Shown here: piece by piece, positions 31,877-42,654 of the stretch | Layout of the letters: the number at the start of each line of letters is the position of its first letter | How positions within the stretch are numbered: position 1 is the first letter of the stretch | DNA from: Fagopyrum homotropicum | Lineage: Eukaryota > Streptophyta > Magnoliopsida > Caryophyllales > Polygonaceae | Length of the DNA stretch: 64,000 nucleotides | Direction of reading: 5' to 3' | NCBI GenBank assembly: GCA_033239125.1 | Contig: BSWB01000004.1 | Location: 83,294,501-83,358,500 of the forward strand | Notes under the pieces: generated by a model | Told to the model about the DNA's origin: nothing | The model's input: only the letters and a program-made list of their open reading frames with translations | The model's database searches: none | Translations under genes and position numbers: made by a program

Positions 31877-34560
31877 TGTAACACCCCGAATCTGCGGGAC
31901 TCGGGATGCTACGGGTTGGGACTTCACAATGGGTCCTGACCCTTAGCTTGACAACAATTTCACCGGATCTTGAAACAAGGCACAAATAAAGGTCAAAACC
32001 GAAATACATTTATATGCAATAAAAAGAAAAACCCGAAAGAATACAACAAAGGACTACAGCCGAAAATACAACCCAAAGACTAAACGCCATACCACATACA
32101 ATAAATACAATACTCAAACTCGACTCCACCCAAAACCAAATCCTAAACACACAACACTATCAAATCACACAATTCCAGTTTATTATCTTTTTATTATTAA
32201 GTCATATCTCGTTCTAATTCAACTTAGCTTTGTGACACGAGACCACCGTGGTCCCGCCTCGGTCCCTACTTACCGGCATGGAACGGTACGGATGCCTCTG
32301 ACCGTCTAACCAGCACGGGCTAGTCGCCAAGAACCTCCTAGGCTCTCGCAAGAGCTAGGCAGATGATGTCACCGCCCGTTATCATACACTTGGATATAAG
32401 GTCGGTGTCCTATTACCGGTTTAGTTGTTATAAACGATAAGGAATAAACACACACCACCAAACACAGATCAATGCTAATACAAGGAATACGAGCTAAGTA
32501 AGTCCGGAGACTTACCTCGTCACCACACTCAAAAACAACCCACTCACGATATCAACAACAACCCACTCGCTTCCTTAGGGGAGGAAGCCCATAACCTGCT
32601 CACAAAAAGATAACTATATCAACAAAAACCCACTCACGATAGAAGTCTTAGACTTCTATGCAAATGATCAACGCAAGACCATTTGGCTCTCAATTCTAGG
32701 ACCGCATCCATGAATCCCTCGTGTTCACATCACACTCAACAAAAGCTAGAAGTCCTAAGACTTCTAAACCTTCGGATCTCGCAAGATCATAACTCACAAC
32801 ACCACTAGGATACTCTCTTTCTAGTCCACAACCTCAACAATCATACAACCTAAACCCCTAAATTCTCACAAGCTCAATATACAACTTGAAGCCATAAACA
32901 ACCTCACAAGATAATATCAACTCCTCAAGCCTTACAACATTTCACAATCCACAAACTCACCTAAGGTCCATAACCACTACTTGGTATTCACTCTAAGTTA
33001 TGCTAGATAATCCAACCTAGCATGATACTAATACTAAACATAACTAAATCGAGATAAGATCATAAGCTCAAGGAAGAGGGTACTAAGATGACGTCAAAAG
33101 ACGGAAGGTGAACTTAGACTCGTTAGGCCTTTATCGGGGCGCTTCCGGACCTAAAACCAAAGCTACACAAATTTAACGTATTAGCTAAATTTGAACATAA
33201 TATATAAGATATATTATTCTAAGGTAACTCATTTTCAAAAGCAAATGCTAAAAACCCGCAATTTTAAACCCTTGAGTCATAATCTCGAAATTAATCCAAC
33301 GAGGGTATAAAATATAAGGAAAGTCCCATTTTTAAAACAAGAATAAAACTCGCAAAAATGCTTTCCGGGACAAATAGTACCGTTCCAGAAAAAAATGGAT
33401 CATAATGCGTAATTAAATATTGGGCCAAATTCCATAAATAAACCAACAAGGACACAATACGTAATATACATAAATATAAGATCAACTCGTATAAATAATC
33501 CAAGGTTAAAACTCGTAAAAACATTTTTTGGGCAACTACAAATTCTTGAAGAGTGGGTCAAATCTGTAATTACAAAATAAGGGGTTTTCATTTGCAATTA
33601 CACCTAAACATGGGGGCCCCGAATTGAATTAGGAAAATAGGGTTTACAGAGGTCTAGAGATGGCGGCCGGTGAGCACAGGTGGCGGCGTTGTCCCTGCCC
33701 GGAGGCGTTTGAAAGCCGGCGAGGTTGGCAGAGTGCAGGCGGTGGGACCGGTTGCTGCTCCATCAAGGCGGAGGCAAGGGCCAATGCAGGGCGAAGGAGG
33801 AGCCCTCCTGCGATGTGCTCCGGTGCGACAGAAGGTGGGAGAAGGAAGGAGGGGAGGCGGCGGCGAGGCAGGGCATCGAGATCCCCTGAGGTGCTCCACG
33901 ACGGATGTGACACTATAGGCGGCAACGGAGGTGTTCCCGGTGGTGAGAGTGGTGGTGAGTTCTAGAGGATGAGGTGGTGCTCGTGGTTGTCTTGGTGCAG
34001 AGGAGGCTGAGGACTACTGTCCTATGGTCCTTGAACTGACGCCGGCGAAGAAGGGTGTTGAAGAGAGGTGTAAGGGGAGAAGAGGGAGATGGAGGTGAGG
34101 TTGAAGGTCCAAGGGAGGGATATGAAGAGTTGAAGAACCGAGAGAGAGAGAGAGAGGTGAGGGGATGGAGAGGCATAAAGAGATGAGGGGATAGAGTGAC
34201 AAGGCCAGGACAACAGAGAAATTGAGGGGTTAACTGCAGAGGTGAGAACGAGGGGGCGCTCACCAGCTAGCCAAGAAAGAAGAAAAAAAGAAAACAAAAG
34301 AAAGAAGAATAAATGGAAAAAGAGAATTAATTTAATAAACTCGATCAAAATACATCAGAAAGGAATTTCCGGATCGTAAAGACTTTCTGAACTATTCTGA
34401 AAATAATTTACGGAAAATATATGATCAAGTATATACTAATACACTCGTAAAATTTAAATTTACAACTAAAAATACTCGTAAAAATATTTAAACTATTATA
34501 ATATCGATAGAAGCCGGGAAAATAAATATTGCAAACGCACCAAAAATTTGGGGCGTTACA
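31877..34560 (-). repeat. Tekay-2 LTR (2,684 bp), left copy
   Basis: It starts TGTAACACCCCGAATC and ends TTTTGGGGCGTTACA on the plus strand, giving matching inverted ends. A minus-strand polypurine tract lies just to its right, so it is a minus-strand 3' LTR. Its U5 part (31877 to about 33100) matches 50494-51850, and its U3 end matches 53300-53452. U3 contains a GC-rich block (about 33655-33960) with overlapping open frames on both strands and no recognisable product. The target is RT of CRM-C (last five bases GATTG). Confidence 0.85.
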
Positions 34561-35519
34561 TCAGATCCCCCTAAAAACAAGTTTCGTCCCGAAATTCCCT
34601 TGGCATCGAACTTCTCGGTCCCTAAGGCCGAGGTATGAACTCTCAAGCCAAGAAGGCTTAAATCTTCTAATCAATACACACAATCTACTCAAACTACCAC
34701 TGCAAGATATAACACGTCTCATATCACATTCCCGCACGAGGCACAAACTAGACATAACATCACTCATGCACATAACTCAACCAAGGAAAGAACTAAGTCT
34801 AACCCGTCAATTCTATTGATGCTACTAGCTCAGCGTAAAACTCAACTAAAGATACTATCCTCCGTCTTCCAGTTAGCCTCATCAATTCATTGTCTGCCAC
34901 TAAATCCTCATGATTGACAACATGTCTCGAGTCATGGATGTACTCCCTCGACTGATACACCTAAAACACCGCTGAACACCCTCTACTCTCGGCGGCCACG
35001 CCAACCGGTAAGCTACTTTCCCAACTCGCGCTAAGATCGCAAAAAGGTCCGATATATCGGAAATTCAACTTCTTTCTCGGGTCTTTCTCAATACAATATT
35101 TCTATTATGTTTCTCTTTTATTGTCTCTGACAAAGAAGATCGGATTTCCAATTTACACCATTGGCTTTGGTTCTTGTCGAACCAAACTTTGATGTTACGT
35201 TTCCTCAAGTCTTGTTGCAACTCCCAAGAAATGAAGGAAGTATTATACTTCACACCGCTTCACAAGACACGTATGTTATTACTTCTCCCTTTGAATCAAT
35301 ACTTAACCAAGACCTTGTCTTGGAGAATTGGTTGTAATCTCCAAATCCCTCATACCGTGAGGCAATGTCAAAACAATTGCCCGAAGACTCTCCTCTTAAC
35401 TCTTATAACTCATCTAAGACTTGTACCGCTCAAAACTTTTGTCTTCCGGAGTAGGTTAGCCGTGGTTTGTTTGGAATGCCTTAATCGCAATATCCAAATC
35501 TCGAATTTTCAAATGGTGT
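34561..35519 (-). pseudogene. Tekay-2 polypurine tract and pol C-terminus remnant
   Basis: On the minus strand the tract TTTTTAGGGGGATCTGA (34562-34578) adjoins the LTR. Upstream, near 35075-34925, the reading FRYIGPFCDLSASWESS, then SREYIHDSRHVVNHEDLV, corresponds to the integrase end of Tekay/Del elements (RYIGPFEIL ... LRKYIHDPSHV). Stops are frequent. The fragment is cut at 35519 by the CRM-A LTR. Confidence 0.68.
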
Positions 35520-36356
35520 TGATACGGGGATTAGCCGCGAAGAACGGATCTAGACGAGCAACCTGTTTTCGGGAATAAAAGCAAACGAAATTCAGCAAAT
35601 AAAGATGCAAGGAAAACGTGCAAAGCAAAGAGGGAAAACGAAATAGGAAAGAAGAACCGAAAGAAACAAACAATAGAACCCTTGGATTCGATTATCCAAG
35701 AACCAAACCGATGACGATTAGACCCTGTTTCTTACAACTTCACACAATCGATCTAGAATTATCGAAGGCACGAAGAGGTTGCTTCAATTCGACTTGTAGC
35801 ACCAACCCGAAGGAGATTGACACACACAAGAACGAGAAAGCTATGCAAACACCACAATTCTCACAAGACAAGAGGCTGAACTCAAAGGGTTCAATTTGGC
35901 ACTTAGGCAATGTGTTTAACGTAATCTACCCACAAAATGAAGAGAGAAAGGTTTATATACAACCTAGACCTTCTCTCCTAAAAATAGAAAAGAAATAAAT
36001 ACAATAATTACAAATTAGAGTGTTTTAAATAAAACTATAAAATAGACTAATTCTAGGCTTTATTTAACACTCTCTAACTAGTGTCACGCCAGCCTTGCTC
36101 ACGCCTCCTTGCTCACGCCTTCATCCATGCACATGCACACGTGAGGCTCTCCTATGCTCCATTCGACTTCTTCTTGGCTGGCCCAATGTGGCTAAGCATC
36201 ATGACGGGCCTAAGACTCATTGGAGGTGAGCTTGGGTGAGCTTCTTGAACCATGGCAAGAAAGATAGCATCCATCTCCGCTTGGCGTTTGTCTTGAGCTC
36301 TTGTTAGGGCTCCTTGTGGTGTTGAAGATGGAGCTAGCTCGGATGACCCTTCATCA
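35520..36356 (-). repeat. CRM-A 3' LTR (837 bp)
   Basis: On the minus strand it starts TGATGAAGGGTCATCCGAGC at 36356 and ends CCCCGTATCA at 35520. The first 205 bases encode the end of pol, with its stop at 36152. TATATAAA on the minus strand (plus 35952-35959) is the likely TATA box. Confidence 0.94.
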
Positions 36357-37957
36357 TTCTCCCCTTCTTTAAAAGAATTCGACCTCGAATTTCCTTGATC
36401 ATCACTAAGTGGTGGAAAATGGCTTAGATCCCTCACATTGAATGTGGGATCACAAGCATAGTCGTCCGGCAAGTCTAGCACATAGGCATTGTCACCAGCC
36501 TTGTGTAGCACCTTGAAAGGCTCGTTTCCTCTTGGAGAGAGCTTGGACTTCCGAAGTTGTTGAAACCTCTCCTTCCTCAAGTGTAGCCATACAAGGTCAC
36601 CGGCCTCAAATGTAACCTTCTTCCTTCCTTGGTTTGCCTTGGTTGCGTTGTATTTGCCTTTCTCCTCAAGCTTAATCCTTGTCCTCCTATGTAGCTCCTT
36701 GATGTGTTCAACATGCGTCTTAGCACTTAAATCCACTCGCTCCTTCTTAGGCAACAATGTCAAATCAAAAGGGGTTAGTGGATTAAAACCATAAACACAC
36801 TCAAATGGAGAGATGGAAGTAGACGAATGCACAACTCTATTATAGGCAAATTCAACATGTGGCAAGACATCCTCCCATTCCTTAAGATTCTTTTTGATGA
36901 CAGCCCTTAAAAGTGTGGTTAAAGTCCTATTAGTCACTTCCGTTTGCCCATCAGTTTGGGGGTGGCTTGATGTAGAAAATAACAATTTCGTGTCTAGCTT
37001 TCCCCAAAGAGTCTTCCAAAAATAACTTAAGAACTTAACATCCCTATCACTTACTATTGTCCTCGGAATTCCATGTAACCTAACTACTTCCCAAAAGAAT
37101 AGATTAGCTACATTGGCCGCATCATCAGTTTTGTGACAAGCAATAAAGTGAGCCATTTTTGAGAAACTATCTACAATCACAAAAATCGAGTCCCTACCTC
37201 CTTTAGTCCTAGGCAATCCCACAATAAAGTCCATACCAATGTCTTCGCAAGGGGCTGTTGGGATTGGCAAAGGTGTGTACAATCCATGAGGCTTCACTTT
37301 AGATTTAGCTCTAAGGCATTCTAAGCATCATATAAGCACATTTTCAACATCCCTAAGCACGTGTGGCCAATAAAAGTGTGATTGCAGCGTAGCATAAGTT
37401 TTATCCCTCCCAAAATGACCCATTAAACCTCCTTTATGGGCTTCCTCTACTAGCAACAATCGAAGGGAACACCGAGGTATGCACACCTTATCAATTCGAA
37501 ACAAAAATCCCTAAAACAAATAGTTTTTATCTAAGGAACCTTTTTGCAAACATAACTTATATGTATCACCAAAATCAATATCAGATTCATAGAGCTCCTT
37601 AATGTAAACAAAGCCTAATACCTTAGCATCCAATGTAGTTAACAATGTGTACCTCCTAGAGAGGGCATCCGCCACTACATTGTCTTTTCCCTTTTTATAC
37701 TTGATAACATAGGGAAAAGTCTCAATAAATTCCATCCACCTACCATGCCTCCTATCTAGTTTATCTTGACTCCGAAAATGCTTCGAAAACTCATGATCGG
37801 AATCCAAAATACTCTCTAGGCCACAAGTAGTGTTGCCATGTCTTAAGCACTCTAAACAAAGCATATAACTCTTTATCATAGGTAGAGTAATTAAGACATG
37901 CTCCTTTGAGCTTTTCACTAAAGAAGGCAATAGGCTTACCTTCTTGCATGAACACAC
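36152..37957 (-). pseudogene. CRM-A RNase H end and integrase with LTR-coded tail
   Basis: One frame runs from about 37800 to 36152 with two stops, a TAG at 37513-37511 and a TGA at 37330-37328. It covers the RNase H end (YKKGKDNVVADALSRR), the integrase zinc region (HKGGLMGHFGRDKTY ... CLECLRAK, the TGA just before its last Cys pair), the catalytic core (MDFIVGLPRTKGG, VSDRDVKFLSYFW, DGQTEVTNRTL, so all three acidic residues are present), the GPY/F module (GNEPFKVLHKAGDNAYV, with E for the first G) and a C-terminal tail. The last 68 codons (GALTRAQDKRQAEMDAIF and on) lie in the 3' LTR. The part from 37297 to the end is free of stops. Confidence 0.93.
36357..36371 (-). other. CRM-A polypurine tract
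   Basis: TTAAAGAAGGGGAGAA on the minus strand directly before the 3' LTR, overlapping the coding sequence for KEGEND. Confidence 0.9.
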
Positions 37958-39755
37958 CGCCTATGCCAATGCCCGAGGCGTCACACTCCATTTCAAAGGG
38001 CCTAGTGAAGTCGGGAAGAGCTAGCAAAGGCGCCTCGGTTAAGACCAATTTCAGCTTGCTAAAGGCACGTTCTTGCGCCTCCTCCCGCACAAATGGCGCA
38101 TGCTTTTTGCAAATTTCCGTCAAGGGCGCATCAATGATACTAAAGTCTCTCACAAAGCGCCTATAGAAGCTTGCAAGCCCATGGAAACTCCTTACTTGGC
38201 TGATGGATGTTGGTGTGGGCCAATCTTTGATTGCTCTAATCTTCTCCTCATCCACTTGTAGGCCTTGTGTAGTCACTACAAAATGAAGAATTATAACCTC
38301 ATTAGTGCAAAAGCTACATTTCTTAAGATTAGAATACAAGTGTTCAACCCTAAGGGTAAGAACTACTTCCCTTAGATGTTCTTCATGCTCCTCTAGGGAC
38401 CTGCTATAGATTAAAATATAATCAAAGTATACTACAACAAACTTCCCTATAAAATGTCTCAAAACATAGTTCATTAAGCGCATAAAGGTAGAAGGAGCAT
38501 TAGTTAACCCAAATGGCATAACAAGCCACTCATACAAACCAAACTTAGTTTTGAAGGCTGTTTTCCACTCGTCCACCTCCTTCATTCGAATTTGAAGGTA
38601 GCCACTCCGTAGGTCTATCTTGCTAAAGGTGGTGGCGCCATGTACCTCATCAAGCATGTCATCTAGGCGGGGAATAGGGTGGCGGTACTTGATGGTGATG
38701 TTGTTGATAGCTCGACAATCAACACACATCCTCCATGTGTTGTCCTTCTTAGGCATAAAGAGCACGGGCACGGCGCACGGACTTAAGCTCTCCCTCACGT
38801 AGCCCTTGTCTAGGAGGTCTTGAACTTGCGCTTGGATCTCTTGACTCTCCTTTGGGTTCATTCGGTAGGCTGGTCTATTTGGGAGTGTGGCGCCGGAAAT
38901 AAGGTCAATATGGTGCTCAATACCTCTCAAAGGTGGAAGGCCATGTGGTATTTCTTCCGGAAACACATCCTTAAACTCCTCAAGGATGGCTGAGATAGTA
39001 GGTGGTAAGCTAGCCTTGGCTTCATCACTCATCAAGGTGAGCTCCTTACACAACATCGTCAAGGTTGTGTCTAAGGGTAGGTAGTCATTTTGTAGCTCAA
39101 GTTTGGAAGCTAACAAGGCTGTTGTTGGCTGTTTTGTGGCCGTGGACACAAGGGTGCTAGGCTGGTGGTTAGAAGGCGTGGCTAGGGAGGGGTCTTGGCT
39201 CGACAGCTTGCTCCCCTTCTTAGCTTGTCCTTGCTCTTGCTCACTTGCCTTCTTCTTCTCAAATGCTTCCGCAATCTGCATGGGAGTCATAGGCTTAAGA
39301 TTCACAGTTTTACCATTCAATACAAAAGAATATCTATTTCTAAAACCATCATGCATAACTCTCCTATCATATGGCCAAGGGCGGCCTAACAACACATGAC
39401 AAGCTTGCATAGGCACAACATCACATAAAACCGTATCTTCATAATGGCCTAAAGTAAAAGTGATCTTAGCTTGCCTATTAACCTTTAAATCACCACATTC
39501 ATTCATCCAATGCAGCTTATATGGCCTAGGGTGATAAAATGTAGGAATTTGCAACTTAGATATTATTTCGGTGATAGCAATATTGCAACAACTTCCTCCA
39601 TCAATAATAACATTAAAAAACCTTTCCTTTAACCGAGCATCTAGTGTGAAACAAGTTTTCTCTTTGGTTATCTTCACAAGGAGCAGGTTGTACACACTTA
39701 AAGTTCTCCTAGCTATCAAAGAATTATCATGCTCAAGACTTTTATCACAAATCAT
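37791..39755 (-). pseudogene. CRM-A protease, reverse transcriptase and RNase H; RT motif YFDY
   Basis: An open stretch of 654 codons. Residues about 20-47 read out of phase with relatives, so two compensating frameshifts are likely. Protease motif: VIIDGGSCCNIAI. RT follows with NRPAYRMNPKESQEIQAQ, RMCVDCRAINNITIKYRHPI, SKIDLRSGYLQIR, MPFGLTNAPSTFMRLM and VVVYFDYILIYS. The usual YFDD has become YFDY, which removes a catalytic aspartate needed for metal binding, so the polymerase should be inactive. RNase H has MECDASGIGIGGVFMQEGKP and YDKELYALFRVLKTWQHYL, then shifts frame near 37800. The family normally reads gag and pol as one frame; here pol starts in another frame. Confidence 0.93.
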
Positions 39756-41308
39756 GAAGTGTTAGCTAGGAATGAGCTAGGATGATCAAATAACACTCTC
39801 TTAGCTAATAAACAATCTCCTTGCTCATATTCAATCCCATCATCATCCAAATCATCATGATCATGCATATTAAGCTCAAAATCATCATTATCATGCTCAT
39901 GCTCAGATTCGGACTCATATTGCCCTAAATGGTTAACTAGCAAGGTTCTTTTGTTAGGACAATCCTTCATCATGTGCCCTCTTCCTTGGCACTTAAAACA
40001 TACAATATCTCTAGCTCTAGATAAAGGGTTAGAAGTACTCCCTTGAGTGCCTTTAGGTAGTGTAGGCGTGGGCTTGGCAGGGGCTGCATAAGGAGCCTTG
40101 CGTGGGCCTCCTTGCTCCGGGGATAGCTTCTCCTTGCTTGGCACCTCCCGGTTGTAACTCCCTTGTTGGCGACCTCCTTGGCTCCTCCATGAGCTAGGCG
40201 TGCCATAGGCAGCCTTACCTCCTTGACTTCTTGCCTTTATTTTCCTTTCTACTTTGATTGCTAGGTGGAGCAATTCTTTCATAGAGCTATAGGGAAAAAG
40301 ATCTATCTCGTTAGAAAAACTTGAATTGAGAATACGAAGATACCTAGCCATTGTAGTCTCTTCATCCTCTCGCACATTAGCCTTTACCATGGCCATTTGC
40401 ATGGCATTATAGGTCTCCTCGGCGGTCATGGCTCCTTGCCTCAAGTTCTCCAACCTTTGCCTCAATTCCTTAGTGTAATGTTGAGGCACAAACCGAGCTC
40501 TAATCAAGGCCTTCATGTGCACCCAAGTAACTACCGGTGCATCCATAGTTCTCCTCCTTTCCTTCACCAAATCATCCCACCATATCATAGCATAATTAAT
40601 AAACTCAAGAGCTGCATAATGTACCTTCTTATGCTCGGGAAAGTTATGGCATGACCATATTTGCTCTATCTTGGCCTCCCAAGCCATGTACACATCCGGG
40701 TCACATTTGCCTTCAAAGCTTGGGATCTTCACCTTCACTTTGCCAAGGCCATCATAATCCGGATCTCGCTCCCTCCTTGGCTGGCCACCATAGGGTTCAC
40801 ACCTCTGTTCGTCTTGGCGCCGGCCGTCATGAGGTCTTCGGGGCTGTTGGTGCTCCCTTTGCCCGTTTGGCCTCCATTCCTCGTCATCTCCATCACCGTC
40901 CTCATCCTGATCATATGCTGGATTATGAAACTGTTGAGGATAGTTAGGCATATTATCATGTATATTAGGAGAAAAAGGAATAGAAACGTGCTCCTCGAAA
41001 GCAAGATTGTGGCCTAAGTCTTGGACATTCCGAGAGGGCTGCGTGGCATTAGAGTGCCGGACTACTTGAAACGCCTCTTGTTGGCTTTGGAGTGGTATTC
41101 GGTCTTGCCCTTGATGTGGAGCTCTCGAGTGGTCTCCTACCTCCTTGGTGCCTCCTAGTGGCCGAGGCTCCGGAACTACATTAGACGCCTCCAAGTTGGA
41201 CAGCCTTGTAGTTAACACTTCAATGCTATCTTTCAAGCCCTTGATAAGGTTAAACAACTCCGGGGTGATAGGCTCGGGGCTTGGCGTACCTGCGGGAGTT
41301 CCTGACAT
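39752..41308 (-). CDS. gag: CRM-A gag, 518 codons
   Basis: The frame starts MSGTPAGTPSPEPITPELF at 41308 and is open throughout. Residues about 1-190 are a hydrophilic N-terminal region. Capsid covers about 195-375 (LGKVKVKIPSFEGKCDPDVY, YAMIWWDDLVKERRRTMDAP, ARFVPQHYTKELRQRLENL, MARYLRILNSSFSNEIDLFP). The zinc knuckle CFKCQGRGHMMKDCPN is near residue 435, followed by an acidic, Asp/His-rich linker. The last 20 or so residues (after CLLAKRVLFDHPSS) do not match relatives and end at a TGA overlapping the next ATG (ATGA). In relatives gag and protease are one frame, so the stop probably marks a frameshift or small rearrangement. Gag would assemble the cytoplasmic particle. This is the longest intact gag here. 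Confidence 0.88.
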   Translation of the reverse strand: MSGTPAGTPSPEPITPELFNLIKGLKDSIEVLTTRLSNLEASNVVPEPRPLGGTKEVGDHSRAPHQGQDRIPLQSQQEAFQVVRHSNATQPSRNVQDLGHNLAFEEHVSIPFSPNIHDNMPNYPQQFHNPAYDQDEDGDGDDEEWRPNGQREHQQPRRPHDGRRQDEQRCEPYGGQPRRERDPDYDGLGKVKVKIPSFEGKCDPDVYMAWEAKIEQIWSCHNFPEHKKVHYAALEFINYAMIWWDDLVKERRRTMDAPVVTWVHMKALIRARFVPQHYTKELRQRLENLRQGAMTAEETYNAMQMAMVKANVREDEETTMARYLRILNSSFSNEIDLFPYSSMKELLHLAIKVERKIKARSQGGKAAYGTPSSWRSQGGRQQGSYNREVPSKEKLSPEQGGPRKAPYAAPAKPTPTLPKGTQGSTSNPLSRARDIVCFKCQGRGHMMKDCPNKRTLLVNHLGQYESESEHEHDNDDFELNMHDHDDLDDDGIEYEQGDCLLAKRVLFDHPSSFLANTS

Positions 41309-42640
41309 TGTTCAAAGACACTAAAACACTCAAACACGTTAGGTTAGCTAAAACAAAAACGCCTCACAAGTGTATCACTCGAAAGCAAACTCTCACTCTC
41401 TAGTGGTGCTCAACAAGCTTGTTGATGGCTCGTCTTGTATTAGTCAAAAACCTCACGTGAGTTCAATACTTAGTCAAACAAAAGCTTTAAAGTAGAAGCG
41501 AAATTCGATTTCAATCACCTTAAAAACGTGTTTGACTCAATAAAAGAGAAGAAAAGACTCAAAACAGAAAGGACAAGTTGCACGAATGTTATATGCAACT
41601 AAGTATGGAATCAAAATTTGAACTCAAGATAAGCCTTGAAAGAACTTACTCGTCAAGCCTAAGCAACCAAACCTTGGACACCGAAGGCGTGTGTAGAAGG
41701 GCTGGTCAAGGCTAGGGCGTGGCTCGAGTGAAGTGAGCTAGATGAGGGCCAAGACGTGGCTAGGCTAGGGTGAAGCTAGGCTAGGTGTGAATGGCTTGGT
41801 CCCTTTGAGTGAGATGAGCTCCTTTGTAGTCCTTTTTGGTTGATGAACAATAACACTTAGCAAGCACAACTTTTGAGTGAGATGAGCTCCTTTGTAGTCC
41901 TCTTTGATTGCTGAACAATAGCACTTAGCAAGCACAACTTCAACTATTACAAACTATGAAATAAAACAAGAATAAGCTAGCAAGAATGAAATGAAATGAA
42001 ATGAATATAATGTTGATTTCTTTTCTCTTTCTTTTATTTTATTTTATTTTCTTTTTCTTTTCTTTCTTTCCTTTTTTTTTTGAATTCGGATTTGCCATTC
42101 TTTTCTTTTTTTTTTTAACTTACTGCTGGAATTAAAGAAAAAAAAATGAAACAAAAATGCTAAGAAAATCTAATTAGTTACAAGAGGATAGAGTTGACCA
42201 AGTAAATAGCTAACCAAGGGTGAAAATTCAAAAAAATAAGCTGAAATTGTGGAGGAGAGAGAGAGAAGCTGGAAAACAGGCTGAACGGATCAGCCTCTCT
42301 TTTTTGAATGTTTTAGGGCTCGTTGGGTGTTTGTGGTTGGACGTGGGGCAAGACTGGTGGCAGGCGTGGTGGTCGGCACAAGGGCTGGTGGTAGGCGCGG
42401 TGTAGGCGTGGTGGTCGGCACAAAGACTGGTGGTAGGCGCGGTGTAGGCGTGGTGTCGGAGGGGTGCCGGCGTCCAAGATTCACAAACAAAGCAACAAAC
42501 TCGTTAGTTCAATCAAAAACTTGGAATAGAAATGGCAATGGCAATAGACTTAAAACAAAGCAAGACTCAAACAAGAAAACGAGACACTTTTGGTTTTTGA
42601 ATGATTTACCGACTCTTTTTGTAGGTTGAACGTCAACCTC
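41309..42640 (-). other. CRM-A untranslated leader
   Basis: Between primer site and gag there are about 1.3 kb without a convincing gene. They include a T/C-rich stretch (42000-42120, A/G-rich on the element strand), a 42-base tandem repeat (42363-42460, about 2.3 copies of a GTGGTCGGCACA-containing unit) and, next to the primer site, a 78-base block (42560-42637) identical to one in the mini CRM element. Confidence 0.8.
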
Positions 42641-42652
42641 GCTCTGATACCA
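42641..42652 (-). other. CRM-A primer-binding site, initiator tRNA-Met type
   Basis: TGGTATCAGAGC on the minus strand, two bases from the LTR end. Confidence 0.94.
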
Positions 42653-42654
42653 AT

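Noticed and set aside
33644..34348. Overlapping open frames of 60-117 codons on both strands
   Set aside because: They lie in the GC-rich U3 block of a Tekay-2 LTR, overlap each other on opposite strands and show no domain; the other LTR copies do not keep them.
39752..39755. ATGA overlap of gag and pol frames as translational coupling
   Set aside because: Relatives read gag and protease in one frame and the residues around the junction are out of phase with them, so the overlap is best explained by frameshift.
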